A stretch of 10,582 nt of DNA. Source: an uncultured Synergistales bacterium (GTDB taxonomy: Bacteria; Synergistota; Synergistia; Synergistales; Aminobacteriaceae). The DNA is taken from NCBI GenBank assembly GCA_905234205.1, contig CAJOGG010000022.1, forward strand, positions 673 to 11,254. Direction: 5' to 3'. The notes under the pieces were generated by a model. That model was not told the origin of the DNA. It was given only the letters and a program-made list of their open reading frames with translations, and did not search any database. Positions 1 to 5,700 of the stretch are shown here, one piece after another. The translations under genes were made by a program, and so were the position numbers. Positions within the stretch are counted from its first letter, which is position 1; each line of letters starts with the position of its first letter.

Positions 1-43
1 GGCCTCGATATCACAGTGTGACGAAAAAAGGTTAACTTAAATT

Positions 44-589
44 ATGAATTTATGGAAACGCCTACGAGCACATCATCACTATAAACGCATCGAACGAGAA
101 ATGTTAGATAAACAGGAATTACGCGCAAAAATGCCGTATGCAGAAATTAGTAACGCTTACAGAGAAGCTTATCATTGTGAACTTAATTGGGACAACCCAC
201 AGTCTTACAACTAAAAAATTAACGTCTCAAAACTCTATATGCCAACGCAACTAAAAACTAAATTGGCTGATAAATATCTCGCGCGTGAATGCATTATAGA
301 GATATAGTACCTGAAATCATAATTGAAAAATATCTTGGCAATCCAGTCAACGATTACTGATTCTTGTGCCCCGGGGGAAAAACTTTGTATATGCAAGTTG
401 ATATTGATAGCTTCACTAACCACACGAGAAATTATTACGACAATGACATTTACTCATGCGGCTGGATTTGCTCATAATATATCCGGTGAAATAGGCTTGA
501 TGTTCGGGAAACACTGGCCGTTTGATATTTTTGTGCGAAGAAAAGTTCTGAAGAAATACACATTTCCTAATCATGATTTTATATTGTGA
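44..589 (+). pseudogene. Decayed TupA-like ATP-grasp protein (surface polysaccharide type)
   Basis: Three collinear segments keep blocks I recognise from the TupA-like ATP-grasp family, which occurs in teichuronopeptide and capsule or LPS loci. Segment A (44 to about 290, frame of 44) starts MNLWKRLRAHHHY, then has ELNWDNPQSYN, a TAA at 212-214 where the family has Glu (NEKI), then KINVSKLYMPTQLKTKLADKY. Segment B (289-445, another frame) has HYRDIVPEIIIEKYLGNPVNDY, a TGA at 358-360, then LYMQVDIDSFTNHTRNYYDND. Segment C (443-589, back in the first frame) has MTFTHAAGFAHNISGEIGLMFG, matching the family's C-terminal GELTFTHxAGF block, and ends at TGA 587-589. The ATP-binding stretch expected between A and B and the stretch expected between B and C are missing, so two deletions plus point stops are inferred. 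The ATG at 44 follows an in-frame stop at 38-40. It cannot make a working enzyme. The family call is by motif memory, not by a search. Confidence 0.72.
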
Positions 590-595
590 TACAAT
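587..595 (+). promoter_or_regulatory. Extended -10 promoter just upstream of the FlhB-like gene
   Basis: TGA followed by TACAAT (hexamer 590-595) is an extended -10 element differing from TATAAT at one base. No good -35 is visible at the 17-nt spacing. Only nine bases separate the hexamer from the ATG at 605, so a normal transcription start near 602 would give an almost leaderless message. The element overlaps the stop codon of the decayed upstream gene. Confidence 0.45.
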
Positions 596-604
596 GCTCT
601 CATT

Positions 605-889
605 ATGTCGGACGCAAATGCAAAACGTGAGAAGGCTGTAGCCGTTAAATATGACAACAAGAAGATGGCCGCTCCCACAGTTGTGGCTAAGGGGGAAGGC
701 TTTATTGCGCGCAAAATTATTGAACGTGCTGTTGAAGCTGATGTGCCTATTGTTGAAGATGCCGCACTTGTCTCCGCATTAATATCCCTCGAACTTGGTG
801 AAGAAATCCCAGCAGAATTGTATGAAGTAGTCGCCAGAGTCTTAGCTTGGGTCTATAAACTAGACAAAGAAGCCGCAGGACCTCGTTAA
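605..889 (+). CDS. Stand-alone FlhB C-terminal-domain-like protein (FhlB/EscU-type)
   Basis: The 94-residue product matches the cytoplasmic C-terminal domain of FlhB/YscU, the substrate-specificity switch of flagellar and type III export. Residues 8-30 (KREKAVAVKYD, then KKMAAPTVVAKGEG) and 47-88 (DVPIVEDAALVSAL, LELGEEIPAELYEVVARVLAWVY) follow that domain in order. There are no membrane segments, and the NPTH autocleavage motif is absent because the protein begins just after where it would lie. Such short paralogues (FhlB, or YlqH in Bacillus) are known, and they often sit near rnhB and yraN even in non-flagellated bacteria, so a role in export is uncertain. The gene ends 6 nt before yraN, which suggests co-transcription. 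No Shine-Dalgarno precedes the ATG at 605; see the promoter at 587-595. The family call is secure, the function is not. Confidence 0.88.
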   Translation: MSDANAKREKAVAVKYDNKKMAAPTVVAKGEGFIARKIIERAVEADVPIVEDAALVSALISLELGEEIPAELYEVVARVLAWVYKLDKEAAGPR

Positions 890-895
890 ATTCTC

Positions 896-1294
896 ATGAC
901 TAACGCGCAAAAGATTGGACAATTCGCTGAAGATAGAGCCGCTGATTATATTCTCTCAATTGGCTGGAAAGTCATAGCCCGCAACGTCAAAATCAACGTC
1001 GATAATGTACGTGGTGAAATTGATATTGCTGCGATTGATAATGAAAACGAACTCGTAATTATTGAAGTCAGGTGCAGAACGTTCGGGAAAATTCAATCTC
1101 CCTTGGATTCAGTTGGTGCCAGAAAATTACATGCCCTAGTAAAAGCTTCAATGGTGTTCGTGAATGATTTAGGCTGGGAAAAATTTTGGCGGATCGATAT
1201 TATCGGGATAACGCTGAACGAGAAACAAGACCTTGACGACTGGACACTTGAACATGTGCGCGATATTACATCAGGAACAAATTTTTCACTCTAG
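896..1294 (+). CDS. yraN: YraN family (UPF0102) endonuclease-fold protein
   Basis: The 132-residue product is of normal length for UPF0102. The family has a restriction-endonuclease-like fold related to archaeal Holliday-junction resolvases and is thought to act on DNA, though its cellular role is poorly defined. Visible blocks: IGQFAEDRAADYI near the N-terminus (Glu12), RGEIDIAA (Glu41, Asp43), IIEVRCR (Glu57) and PLDSVGARKLHAL (69-81). The usual EVK core reads EVR here, swapping the catalytic-type Lys for Arg at residue 59, which is worth noting but could be tolerated. The gene lies 6 nt after the FlhB-like gene, probably in one transcript. The only upstream purine run (AGGA, 877-880) is 15 nt from the ATG, so the ribosome site is weak and coupling to the upstream gene is likely. 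Its last 9 nt overlap the convergent cobJ end. Confidence 0.92.
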   Translation: MTNAQKIGQFAEDRAADYILSIGWKVIARNVKINVDNVRGEIDIAAIDNENELVIIEVRCRTFGKIQSPLDSVGARKLHALVKASMVFVNDLGWEKFWRIDIIGITLNEKQDLDDWTLEHVRDITSGTNFSL

Positions 1295-2017
1295 TTTATA
1301 GCCTCGTGGCGTGATAATTTTTCCGTTCTGAATATAGCTTTGTGAGTTCCCTATTATTACAGTCGTAAGCATATCGATCTTATCGCAGTGTTGAATCTCG
1401 TTAAGCGTCATTATCGTAAACTCTTGGCCCTCACGTCCAATATTTCGTACATAACCCGCCGGTGTGTCTGGTGATTTATACTTAAGCAAAATTCTGCACG
1501 CCTTCTTGAAATTTTCCGGCCTATGATTGCTCGCAGGATTGTACAAACAAATAACAAAGTCCCCTTCACTCGCAAGAACTAACCTCTTTGCTATAGTGTT
1601 CCAATCTGTCATTAAGTCGCTCAAGCTTATATTCACGTAGTCATTCATGAGTGGCGCACCAAGAACAGCCGCCGCAGAGTTAGCAGCAGTTATTCCCGGT
1701 ACAACCTCAACTTCAATTCCTGACCCCGAAGCAATTTCAAGCATTAGCCCGGCCATTCCGTAAACTCCAGCATCACCACTTGAGATTAACGCGCCATCAA
1801 CGTTATTTTCTTTTACAGCATCTAGCAAATTTTCACAGCGTTCGATCTCTTGCCGCATTGACGAAATCATAAAGCTTTTCTCCGGGAAATATTTGCGAAT
1901 TAAATCAACGTAGCGTTTATAGCCGGCGATTATCGTACAACTTTCAAGTGTTTTATATGCTCGTGGCGTAAGTTCGTCAATTCCTCCTGGGCCTATTCCA
2001 ACAACGTAAATTTTCAT
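1286..2017 (-). CDS. cobJ: Precorrin-3B / cobalt-precorrin-3 C17-methyltransferase (CobJ/CbiH)
   Basis: This enzyme transfers a methyl group from S-adenosylmethionine to C17 of the corrin precursor, with ring contraction, in cobalamin synthesis. The 243-residue length suits a single-domain CbiH. Motifs of the tetrapyrrole methylase fold are clear: VVGIGPGG (5-12), SSGDAGVYGMAGL (79-91), VVPGITAANSAAA (106-118), GAPLMNDYVNISLSDLMTDW (120-139) and LYNPASNHRP (158-167). In an anaerobe the cobalt-early reaction (CbiH) is more likely than the oxygen-dependent CobJ route, but the sequence alone does not decide. The ATG overlaps the trmFO stop by 4 nt (ATGA), so it should be translationally coupled as the last gene of topA-trmFO-cobJ. 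No other cobalamin gene is in the window. The 3' end overlaps yraN by 9 nt on the opposite strand. Confidence 0.93.
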   Translation of the reverse strand: MKIYVVGIGPGGIDELTPRAYKTLESCTIIAGYKRYVDLIRKYFPEKSFMISSMRQEIERCENLLDAVKENNVDGALISSGDAGVYGMAGLMLEIASGSGIEVEVVPGITAANSAAAVLGAPLMNDYVNISLSDLMTDWNTIAKRLVLASEGDFVICLYNPASNHRPENFKKACRILLKYKSPDTPAGYVRNIGREGQEFTIMTLNEIQHCDKIDMLTTVIIGNSQSYIQNGKIITPRGYKLE

Positions 2018-3294
2018 AGCTCAATCAAAAACTCTTTCACGGCGTTCAATGCGTTCTCACGAAAAATTTTTGCGCGCTCTTTCTTGCCTCGTATCTTTGT
2101 TGGCAGCTCAGGGAATAAACCTAGATTCATGTTCATAGGCTGAAAATGTTTTGGCTCTGTAGTTCGGAGATAATGAAGCAGTGAACCTATTGCGCTCTCC
2201 CTTGGCCAAGTTCTGAGATTTATAGCATTAAGTCCGGCAACAAGTCCCATAGCCGTACTTTCCATATAGCCTTCAACGCCCGTGATCTGACCTGCAAGGA
2301 AAATATTTTCTTGTTCCTTCATTCGCAAATATTCATCAAGAACTGCCGGAGCATTTACGCTAGTATTTCTGTGCATTACGCCCAACCTGACAAATTCAGC
2401 GTGTTCAAGACCTGGAATGAGTGAGAAGACTCGCTTTTGTTCTCCCCACTTCAAACCAGTCTGAAAGCCTACAAGATTGAATAACGTACCGTCCGAATTA
2501 TCTTGCCTTAATTGTACAGCCGCATAAGGTTCACGATTAGTTCGAGGATCAACAAGTCCACGAGGTTTCATTGGACCAAATCGCAGCGTATCAACTCCCC
2601 TATCTGCAAGAGCCTCAACGGGCATACACCCCTCAAAATATTTTCCTTTCTCGAAATCATGAGGCAAGTTTCGTTCAGCATGGATTAATTCATCATAAAA
2701 GGTCAGATATTCTTCTTTGTTCATTGGACAGTTAATATAATCGTCTCCACGACCATAACGACCTGTAATGAAAGTTTTATTCTCATCAATGCTATCACGC
2801 ATAACAACCGGTGCAACTGCGTCGTAGAAATATATACGTTCCCCGGAAATAGCTTTGAGACTTGCTGCTAGGTTGTCAGAGGTAAGAGGCCCCGAAGCAA
2901 TTATAGTTTTGTCGTCCGGAATCTCCGTAAACTCTTCGCGGATTAACGTTATATTTTCGTGATTAGTTATTCGTTCGGTGACCAAGAGGGAAAATTTATC
3001 ACGGTCAACTGCTAAAGCTCCACCAGCCGGAACGCGTGACTCACGGGCGCATGAAAGTATCAATGAATTTGCAAGCTCAAGTTCTTCCTTCAAAATGCCT
3101 GCCGCTGAAATTCTGTCGTCCTTATTCTCTGAGCCAAGCGAATTACTACAGACAATTTCGGCTAATAATCCTGTCTTGTGTGCAGGAGTCAACAAAGCCG
3201 GGCGCATTTCGTAGAGTTCAATTTTCTCGCCACGTTCAGCAATTTGCCACGCAGCTTCACACCCAGCCAATCCTGCTCCTATAACTTTAATCAT
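2014..3294 (-). CDS. trmFO: TrmFO: folate/FAD-dependent tRNA U54 C5-methyltransferase
   Basis: TrmFO makes m5U54 in the T-loop of tRNA, using methylenetetrahydrofolate as carbon donor and reduced FAD. The protein is 426 residues if it starts at the ATG at 3292-3294. The reading frame stays open further upstream into topA, but the conserved N-terminus MIKVIGAGLAGCEAAWQ begins exactly at this ATG, so the longer start is rejected. Visible features: the FAD-binding GxGxxG (6-11), LYEMRP (27-32), EIVCSNSLGS with Cys49, PAGGALAVDR (89-98), GRYGRGDDYINCPMN (178-192), FEGCMPVEALADRG with Cys223, FQTGLKWGEQKRVF, and GQITGVEGYMESTAMG near the C-terminus. Cys49 and Cys223 correspond to the two functional cysteines known from Bacillus TrmFO (Cys53 and Cys226). 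The start overlaps the topA stop by 8 nt and no strong Shine-Dalgarno is seen, so coupling to topA is inferred. Confidence 0.96.
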   Translation of the reverse strand: MIKVIGAGLAGCEAAWQIAERGEKIELYEMRPALLTPAHKTGLLAEIVCSNSLGSENKDDRISAAGILKEELELANSLILSCARESRVPAGGALAVDRDKFSLLVTERITNHENITLIREEFTEIPDDKTIIASGPLTSDNLAASLKAISGERIYFYDAVAPVVMRDSIDENKTFITGRYGRGDDYINCPMNKEEYLTFYDELIHAERNLPHDFEKGKYFEGCMPVEALADRGVDTLRFGPMKPRGLVDPRTNREPYAAVQLRQDNSDGTLFNLVGFQTGLKWGEQKRVFSLIPGLEHAEFVRLGVMHRNTSVNAPAVLDEYLRMKEQENIFLAGQITGVEGYMESTAMGLVAGLNAINLRTWPRESAIGSLLHYLRTTEPKHFQPMNMNLGLFPELPTKIRGKKERAKIFRENALNAVKEFLIEL

Positions 3295-5377
3295 CGCTTG
3301 AATTACTTTCAGCCTTGTACTTGCAATTAGCGCAATAAATCGTTGAGCCTCGTTGATAGAGATCCGCGCCACACTCTGGACATTTTTCGCCCGCAGGTTT
3401 GTTCCATGCAGTGTAATCGCAATCCGGGTAACGTGAACAGCCATAAAAAGTTCTGCCTTTTTTGCTTTTACGCTTGATAATTTCGCCTTCACCGCATTTC
3501 GGACACTTAACGCCTATTGTGCTTAATATTGGCCTTGTATATTTGCATTCAGGATAATTTGAACATGCTATAAATTCTCCAAATCGTCCTCGTTTTTTGA
3601 CTAAATCATGGCCGCATTCAGGACAATTTTCGCCTATTGGTTCAGGTTCAGGCAATGGAACTCGCGGGGCATCACCAGCTTCTTCGAGCGTGTTCGAAAA
3701 CTCCTTCCAAAACTCCCCAACAACGTCAAGCCATTTTCTCTTAGCTTCTTCAACTTCGTCAAGCTCTTTTTCCATTTGCGCAGTGAAACCAGCATCTACA
3801 ATTGAGGACAAATCTTTACGGTTGAAGTATTGCGCGAGAAATTCATCGACGGTCAAACCAAGAGCACTTGGGACAAAACGTTTCTCCTCGTTCTTCTCGA
3901 TATAGCCTCGCGATTCAAGAGTGCCAGCTATGGTTGCATAAGTTGAAGGTCTTCCAACCCCGTTTTCCTCAAGAATCTTTATTAATCCTGCTTCAGAATA
4001 TCTTGCTGGCGGCTTCGTAAATTTCTGTTCGCTCTGAACGTCAACAAGTTTCAATTTATCGCCCTCATTAAGTTTCTTGAGTTCACTACCCTTGAGATCT
4101 AATGGCCATAACTTGCTCCAACCATCAAATACTAAAGTCTCACCTTCCTGCTTGAGGCCAACACGTCCTGCAGTAGCCTTCAAAGTCGTCTTAGCTGTGA
4201 TAGCCGGAGTCATTTGTGAGGCTATGAATCTTTTCCAGATCAATGTGTATAACTTCAACTGTTCTGACGTCAAAGTATCCTTTAGAGATTCAGGCGTTAA
4301 ATTTATGTCGGTAGGCCTGATTGCCTCGTGAGCGTCCTGTACTTTGTTCTTGCCCGATGATCCATAAACGTTGGCTTTTGGTGGCAAATAATCATTCGAG
4401 TAATTTGCTTTTATGAAATCGCGTGTGGCTTTCAAGGCTTCTTGCGAGATTCTTAAGCTGTCGGTACGCATATATGTGATTAAACCAACATGACCTTTAC
4501 CAGGAACATTAATTCCTTCATAAAGAGCTTGAGCTATTCTCATAGTGTGAGCCGGTGCCATGCTCAAACGTCGTGAAGATTCTTGTTGTAGAGTACTCGT
4601 CCTGAAAGGAGCTGGGGCGGCGTGTGAACTTTCCTTTGACTTAAATTCGCTCACAATGATTTCGTTGGCCTTGATCTCGTTGATGATCTCTTCAGCTTTT
4701 TCGGGAGTGTTGATTAATAATGGTAAGGAATTCTTCATGAGCGTCTTACCGTCGAGTTTCTCTGCGCGTAATTCGTATTGAGTTCGTCCTTTTTTAGCCT
4801 GCGCAAGTATCACCCAATAGGGATCAGGAATAAATTTCATGATCTCGCGTTCACGTTCACATATTATATTCAGTGCTACAGACTGAACACGGCCTGCAGA
4901 CAAACCAAATCGAATTTTCTTCCAGAGTAATGGACTCAATGTATAGCCGACTAACCTGTCAAGAATACGTCTAGCTTGTTGAGCGTCAACTTTATTTGCG
5001 TCGATATAGTCAGGATCTTTTACAGCAGCTTTAACTGCGTTCTCGGTTATCTCGTAAAATCTCACTCGACATTTCTGCGATAAATCTACTCCCAAAATAT
5101 CGGCCAAGTGCCACGCAATAGCTTCGCCTTCTCTATCAGGGTCAGAGGCTAATAACACATGAGAAGAACGTTCAGCGAGTTTAATAAGCTCATTCTTCAA
5201 AGCAGCTTTGCCCTTCACGAGAATATATTCCGGCGTGAAATTATTATCAATGTCAATTGCCAAACGACTCTTAGGTAAATCTCTCATATGCCCCTTACTG
5301 GACTTAACTATGAAACTTTTACCTAACATGTTTGATAAAGTTGCAGCCTTTGACGGAGACTCGACAATAACTAACAC
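3287..5377 (-). CDS. topA: DNA topoisomerase I (type IA)
   Basis: TopA relaxes negative supercoils by transient single-strand cleavage. Counting from the GTG at 5375-5377 the protein is 696 residues. It shows the Toprim domain (VIVESPSKAATL at 3-14; SDPDREGEAIAWH at 78-90), the DAQQARRILDRLVGY block (131-145), AGRVQSVAL (161-169) and the active-site Tyr302 in GLITYMRTDS. Late blocks include EENGVGRPSTYA. Three C-terminal zinc fingers follow: CPECG with CSNYPEC, CPKCG with CSRYPDC, and a shorter CPECG with CANC. The frame remains open upstream for 50 further codons rich in Lys, Thr and Ala. The GTG has no Shine-Dalgarno, and the true start is probably an ATT at 5513-5515 (see the 5378-5515 entry). 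It is the first gene of topA-trmFO-cobJ. Confidence 0.96.
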   Translation of the reverse strand: MLVIVESPSKAATLSNMLGKSFIVKSSKGHMRDLPKSRLAIDIDNNFTPEYILVKGKAALKNELIKLAERSSHVLLASDPDREGEAIAWHLADILGVDLSQKCRVRFYEITENAVKAAVKDPDYIDANKVDAQQARRILDRLVGYTLSPLLWKKIRFGLSAGRVQSVALNIICEREREIMKFIPDPYWVILAQAKKGRTQYELRAEKLDGKTLMKNSLPLLINTPEKAEEIINEIKANEIIVSEFKSKESSHAAPAPFRTSTLQQESSRRLSMAPAHTMRIAQALYEGINVPGKGHVGLITYMRTDSLRISQEALKATRDFIKANYSNDYLPPKANVYGSSGKNKVQDAHEAIRPTDINLTPESLKDTLTSEQLKLYTLIWKRFIASQMTPAITAKTTLKATAGRVGLKQEGETLVFDGWSKLWPLDLKGSELKKLNEGDKLKLVDVQSEQKFTKPPARYSEAGLIKILEENGVGRPSTYATIAGTLESRGYIEKNEEKRFVPSALGLTVDEFLAQYFNRKDLSSIVDAGFTAQMEKELDEVEEAKRKWLDVVGEFWKEFSNTLEEAGDAPRVPLPEPEPIGENCPECGHDLVKKRGRFGEFIACSNYPECKYTRPILSTIGVKCPKCGEGEIIKRKSKKGRTFYGCSRYPDCDYTAWNKPAGEKCPECGADLYQRGSTIYCANCKYKAESNSSDD

Positions 5378-5515
5378 CTTGTCTTTTGCTGGCGAAGAAG
5401 TTGTAAGATGCTTTGTTTTTGTAGTTGTAGATTTCTTAGTTGGCGATGCTTTAGCTTTCTTAACCTGCGTATTAGTCTTCGTAGTTTTCGTTGTTGCTTT
5501 CTTAGATGCTGGAAT
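5378..5515 (-). other. topA: Probable Lys/Thr-rich N-terminal extension of TopA, ATT start
   Basis: In the topA frame, 46 codons upstream of the GTG at 5377 read without a stop. They encode a tail such as PASKKATTKTTKTNTQVKK and then KASPTKKSTTTKTKH, leading straight into LVIVESPSKA. Low-complexity Lys/Ala/Thr tails before this motif are common in bacterial TopA. No in-frame ATG, GTG or TTG occurs between the stop at 5552-5554 and the GTG at 5377. However, GGGGGT (5523-5528, minus strand) lies 7 nt before an in-frame ATT at 5513-5515, a near-ideal Shine-Dalgarno spacing. I infer initiation at ATT, giving about 742 residues in all. Alternatives are initiation at the GTG, or a recent ATG-to-ATT change or base error. 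Confidence 0.65.
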
Positions 5516-5522
5516 CGTAATT

Positions 5523-5528
5523 ACCCCC
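5523..5528 (-). promoter_or_regulatory. Shine-Dalgarno that fixes the upstream topA start
   Basis: On the minus strand GGGGGT can pair fully with the 16S anti-Shine-Dalgarno, with one G-U wobble. It is 7 nt from ATT at 5513-5515 but about 145 nt from the GTG at 5377. It therefore supports initiation at the ATT codon. Confidence 0.6.
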
Positions 5529-5550
5529 AGATAAAAATTTAATAGCGATA

Positions 5551-5559
5551 TTTATATCA
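5551..5559 (-). promoter_or_regulatory. Extended -10 promoter for topA-trmFO-cobJ
   Basis: On the minus strand TGA precedes TATAAA (hexamer at 5551-5556), an extended -10. The -35 position (about 5574-5579, TAAACC) is poor. Transcription would begin near 5544, giving a leader of about 29 nt to the ATT start, long enough to hold the Shine-Dalgarno. With the GTG start the leader would be about 166 nt. Confidence 0.5.
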
Positions 5560-5636
5560 CACTTTGCAAGAGTGGTTTATGTTACTTTTTCACATTCAGG
5601 AAATATAAATGTTTCAGATTTTCAGGGTTTGAGAAA

Positions 5637-5665
5637 TTAGCACTAAGTAATTTTTGGGATATAAT
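5637..5665 (+). promoter_or_regulatory. Sigma-70 type promoter for the TamB/AsmA-like gene
   Basis: TTAGCA (5637-5642, four of six matches to the -35 consensus) is followed after 17 nt by a perfect TATAAT (5660-5665). Transcription would begin near 5672, about 29 nt before the GTG at 5701. It diverges from the topA promoter across the same short intergenic gap. Confidence 0.65.
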
Positions 5666-5680
5666 TAACGAAATTTTTTC

Positions 5681-5687
5681 GGAGGAG
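5681..5687 (+). promoter_or_regulatory. Shine-Dalgarno of the TamB/AsmA-like gene, long spacing
   Basis: GGAGGAG is a strong ribosome site but ends 13 nt before the GTG at 5701, longer than usual. No in-frame ATG, GTG or TTG lies nearer. The GTG at 5687-5689 is in another frame. The GTG at 5701 is therefore kept as the start. Confidence 0.6.
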
Positions 5688-5700
5688 TGAATTTTCTGCC

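Noticed and set aside
1..43. Possible promoter or gene end at the left edge
   Set aside because: Too short to judge; only a weak AAAGG-like run 12 nt before the relic's ATG is seen.
235..423. Minus-strand open frame over the left relic
   Set aside because: The plus strand here spells conserved ATP-grasp blocks; the minus frame has no recognisable content or ribosome site.
323..589. TTG-started 88-residue plus-strand hypothetical protein
   Set aside because: Only its second half is in the native frame of the ATP-grasp relic. The first half is an out-of-frame reading and there is no ribosome site.
3295..3492. Longer trmFO reading frame with 66 extra N-terminal residues
   Set aside because: The extra part lies over the topA zinc-finger region in another frame and resembles nothing in the family. 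The conserved FAD-binding N-terminus begins at the ATG at 3294.
5558..5575. Imperfect inverted repeat CACT...AGTG next to the topA -10 as an operator
   Set aside because: Only four bases pair cleanly in each arm and the centre mismatches, so it is within chance for a 185-nt gap.
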